This document shows, piece after piece, positions 48,122 through 50,250 of a stretch of 50,250 nucleotides of DNA (positions within the stretch are counted from its first letter, which is position 1; every line of letters begins with the position of its first letter). The position numbers were made by a program, and so were the translations under genes. Under the pieces are notes generated by a model. That model saw nothing but the letters and a program-made list of their open reading frames with translations, was not told the DNA's origin and ran no database searches. The DNA comes from Deltaproteobacteria bacterium UBA1386 (GTDB taxonomy: Bacteria; Desulfobacterota; Syntrophorhabdia; Syntrophorhabdales; Syntrophorhabdaceae), in assembly GCA_002305765.1 (NCBI GenBank), contig DBQU01000090.1, forward strand, positions 1-50,250. Direction: 5' to 3'.

Positions 48122-50029
48122 TCATTTCTTCTCCGCATTCTCGACCATCAGTTTTGCTATGGCCTTTGAAAAAGCCGCCGGGTCTTTCGGTTTCGATCCC
48201 TCCAGCACCAACGCCTGGTCATAGAGGAGCCGGACATAATCCTTCAGTTCCGTGCCTTCCTCCCCTTTCTCGAAGATGGCGTTCATCGCGGCGAAGAGCG
48301 GGTGGGAGGGGTTGAGCTCCAGTATCCTCTTCATAGGAGGCAGGTCCTGGCCCATGGCCTTGAGAAGGCGTTCCATGGCCGGATCGAGGTCGCCTTCATC
48401 GGCTACGAGGCAGCACACCGTATCGGTAAGCCTTCCCGAGAGCCTCACATCCTTGACCTCCCCGGAGAGGGTTTCCTTGATGAGATCGATGAGCCTTGCG
48501 TACCTCTTCTTCGTTTCCTCTATCTGGACCGTCTTGTCCTTGTCGAGGGAGATATCGCCCCTCGTTATGGAGTGCATCTTCTTTCCCTTGTATTCGAAGC
48601 CGTTGAAAATGAAGTCGTCTATGTCATCGGTCATGTAGATGACCTCGAACCCCTTCTCTTTGAAGGCCTCGAGGTAGGGCGAGTTGGCGGCGTCCGACAG
48701 GGATGAGCCGACGATGTAGTATATCTCTTCCTGGCCTTCCTTCATGTCGTCCACGTATTCCTTCAGGGTCCGGAACTTGCCTTCCCCGGAACGCGTGGAG
48801 GCGAAGAGGAGGAGGTCGGCGATGGCCTCTCTGCGGGAAAAGTCGAAATGGACCCCTTCCTTGAGGACGCGGCCGAACTGACCGTAGATCTTCACGTAAT
48901 CGTCGTAGCTGCTCTCCTTCATCTCTTCGAAGGTGTCGAGGATCTTCTTCGTAATGGAGTTCTTTATGATATCGACCTGCCGGTTGTTCTGGAGGATCTC
49001 GCGGGAGACATTGAGGGGCAGGTCTGACGAATCGACGACGCCGCGCAGGAACCGCAGATACTGGGGTATGAGGTCCTCGCAATGGTCCATGATACGGACC
49101 CTTTTCACGTAGAGCATGGGCCCGTACTTGAAATCGCGGTAGAGCATGTTCACGGGAGCGACGGAGGGTACGAACATGAGGGCGGCGAATTCCGATGTCC
49201 CTTCCGCCCTGTAGTGGATGACCTTTGCGGGGGGATGGAAGTCGTGGGAGATGTGCTTGTAGAAGTCGTCGTATTCCTCGCTTGCGACCTCCGACCTATC
49301 CTTGAGCCAGAGCGCCTTCATGGAGTTGAGGGTTTCCTCTTGGCGGACCTTGACCTTTTCGCCCTTCTGCAGCTCGCTCTCCACTTCCTTTTCCACATCC
49401 ATCACGACGGGGTGTTCGATGAAATCGGAGTACTTCTTCACCACATTCCGGATCTCCCATTCGCTGAGATAGGCCTTCTCGTCCTCGCGCAGGTGGAGGA
49501 TGACATCGGTGCCGCGCGACTCCTTTTCGACCTCATCAACGGTGAAGGTCCCGTCGCCCGCGGATTCCCACTTTACCCCTTTTGTTTCCTTCGAGCCGGC
49601 GCGCCGTGAGATGACCGTTATCCTGTCGGCGACCATGAAGGAGGAGTAAAAGCCCACGCCGAACTGGCCGATCAGCTCCGGGTTGTCCTTCACCTCCTTG
49701 CCCTTCAGGGCCTCGAGGAACTCCTTCGTGCCCGAGCGGGCGATGGTGCCCAGGGATTCTATGATCTCGTCGTGGGTCATTCCGATGCCGTTGTCACTCA
49801 CCGTGAGCGTCCCGGCATCCCTGTCGACGAAGAGCTTTATCTTCCATCCGCTGCCTTCCTCCAGGATGTCACTGTTCGTCAGCGATTCATACCGCGCCCT
49901 GTCGATGGCATCGGAGGCGTTGGATACCAGTTCCCTGAGGAAAACCTCCTTGTGTGAGTAGAGAGAGTGGATCATAAGGTCGAGAAGCTGCTTGACCTCC
50001 GTCCTGAATTCCATCCGTTCGCTTGTCAT
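48122..50029 (-). CDS. htpG: Chaperone HtpG (Hsp90)
   Basis: A 635-residue bacterial Hsp90. The N-terminal GHKL ATPase has ELVSNASDAIDRARY, DNGIGMT and GQFGVGFYSSFMVAD. The middle domain has the expected YVKRVRIMD and LPLNVSREILQNN. The C-terminal dimerisation domain closes near LDPAMERLLKAMG and the family-like ELNPSHPL. It refolds proteins with DnaK. The ATG at 50029 follows GAGGTGACC by eight bases. Convergent with dnaJ, forming a stress-chaperone cluster. Confidence 0.97.
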   Translation of the reverse strand: MTSERMEFRTEVKQLLDLMIHSLYSHKEVFLRELVSNASDAIDRARYESLTNSDILEEGSGWKIKLFVDRDAGTLTVSDNGIGMTHDEIIESLGTIARSGTKEFLEALKGKEVKDNPELIGQFGVGFYSSFMVADRITVISRRAGSKETKGVKWESAGDGTFTVDEVEKESRGTDVILHLREDEKAYLSEWEIRNVVKKYSDFIEHPVVMDVEKEVESELQKGEKVKVRQEETLNSMKALWLKDRSEVASEEYDDFYKHISHDFHPPAKVIHYRAEGTSEFAALMFVPSVAPVNMLYRDFKYGPMLYVKRVRIMDHCEDLIPQYLRFLRGVVDSSDLPLNVSREILQNNRQVDIIKNSITKKILDTFEEMKESSYDDYVKIYGQFGRVLKEGVHFDFSRREAIADLLLFASTRSGEGKFRTLKEYVDDMKEGQEEIYYIVGSSLSDAANSPYLEAFKEKGFEVIYMTDDIDDFIFNGFEYKGKKMHSITRGDISLDKDKTVQIEETKKRYARLIDLIKETLSGEVKDVRLSGRLTDTVCCLVADEGDLDPAMERLLKAMGQDLPPMKRILELNPSHPLFAAMNAIFEKGEEGTELKDYVRLLYDQALVLEGSKPKDPAAFSKAIAKLMVENAEKK

Positions 50030-50067
50030 AACCCGGTCACCTCAAATTAGATTGTTTTTTCGCACAA

Positions 50068-50096
50068 AAACTAAGACAGGGAGGGGAAGGAGTCAA
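50068..50096 (-). promoter_or_regulatory. htpG promoter
   Basis: Minus strand: TTGACT (50096-50091), 17 bp, TAGTTT (50073-50068), leaving about 35 bases of leader with a GAGGTG ribosome site. Confidence 0.45.
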
Positions 50097-50103
50097 TAGG
50101 GGT

Positions 50104-50150
50104 TAAAGAAGGTTCAAGGGTTCAAGGGTTCAAAAGTTCAAGAATAAAAG
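50104..50150. repeat. GTTCAAGG tandem repeat
   Basis: Four units of 8 bp (GGTTCAAG, GGTTCAAG, GGTTCAAA, AGTTCAAG) upstream of htpG. This is related to the TTCAAG-containing arrays elsewhere in the window. Confidence 0.65.
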
Positions 50151-50159
50151 ACAAAAAGG

Positions 50160-50250
50160 GCACCGGATGCCTTCGGCCGGTGTGCGGATTGCGTTGACAG
50201 CCGATCTGCACGTGTCACTAAAAGCGTGTCAAGGACCAGGTTAATTCCCC
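50160..50250. other. Window edge: hairpin and possible promoter
   Basis: GCACCGG (about 50160) pairs with CCGGTGTGC after a short loop. TTGACA at 50195-50200 may start a promoter for a gene beyond the window. No gene is visible here. Confidence 0.3.

Noticed and set aside
1..50250. tRNA, rRNA, CRISPR, integrase or phage genes
   Set aside because: No TPsiC-arm-like GGTTCGAATCC, no conserved rRNA blocks, no spaced direct repeats of 25-40 bp and no transposase or integrase protein were seen.

Overview
The window is GC-rich, gene-dense bacterial chromosome with no rRNA, tRNA, CRISPR array, phage or transposase gene that I can see. It looks like an anaerobic deltaproteobacterium (Desulfobacterota; a syntroph such as the Syntrophorhabdales is my best guess). 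The grounds are a two-subunit glycyl-tRNA synthetase joined to pyruvate phosphate dikinase, a Tol/Ton-type energising cluster, an unusually long multi-PAS kinase and the use of selenocysteine. This is an inference from gene content; no marker gene settles it.

Layout. 1-2.5 kb: two small proteins, a repeat-filled spacer and a short-chain dehydrogenase. 2.7-6.4 kb: a lipoprotein-type MsrA with an in-frame UGA at its catalytic position, then a P-type H+-ATPase with a similar promoter. 6.4-9.4 kb: a frameshifted Kup potassium transporter, gene remnants, repeats and TrmO. 9.5-18.5 kb: CopA-type ATPase, a DedA protein and a 1949-residue ten-PAS hybrid histidine kinase. 18.7-24.5 kb: glyQ-glyS-ppdK operon, divergent from dusB. 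25.8-30.6 kb: two lipoproteins (the second also with an in-frame UGA), an unknown protein, lepA and hemW. 30.6-30.8 kb: an AT-rich, highly structured intergenic segment with its own promoter and terminator, a probable small RNA gene. 30.9-34.6 kb: TolQ/ExbB, TolR/ExbD, TonB-like protein, UppP, a tiny protein and a MutY-like glycosylase. 34.6-38.4 kb: a membrane protein, a HesB-like selenoprotein, a secreted protein and a DUF523/DUF1722 protein. 37.2-41.6 kb: a three-gene ABC export cassette (ATPase, FtsX-type permease, AttH-like protein). 41.8-44.3 kb: DUF2071 protein, zinc alcohol dehydrogenase, NudC. 45.3-50 kb: hrcA-grpE-dnaJ (without dnaK) and convergent htpG.

Three themes stand out. (1) Three reading frames continue through UGA: MsrA, a HesB-like protein and a small Cys-containing lipoprotein. 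The first two are known selenoprotein families; the third would be new to me. (2) The segment at about 30613-30821 has a consensus promoter, a long nested fold, a CACCTCC stretch able to pair with Shine-Dalgarno sequences, and an intrinsic terminator; the next gene has its own promoter. (3) Several promoters lie so close to start codons that the mRNAs should be leaderless or nearly so (glyQ, dusB, DUF2071 gene, the 53-residue gene, tolQ, hrcA). Spacers also carry 7-9 bp tandem repeats and inverted repeats of unknown role.
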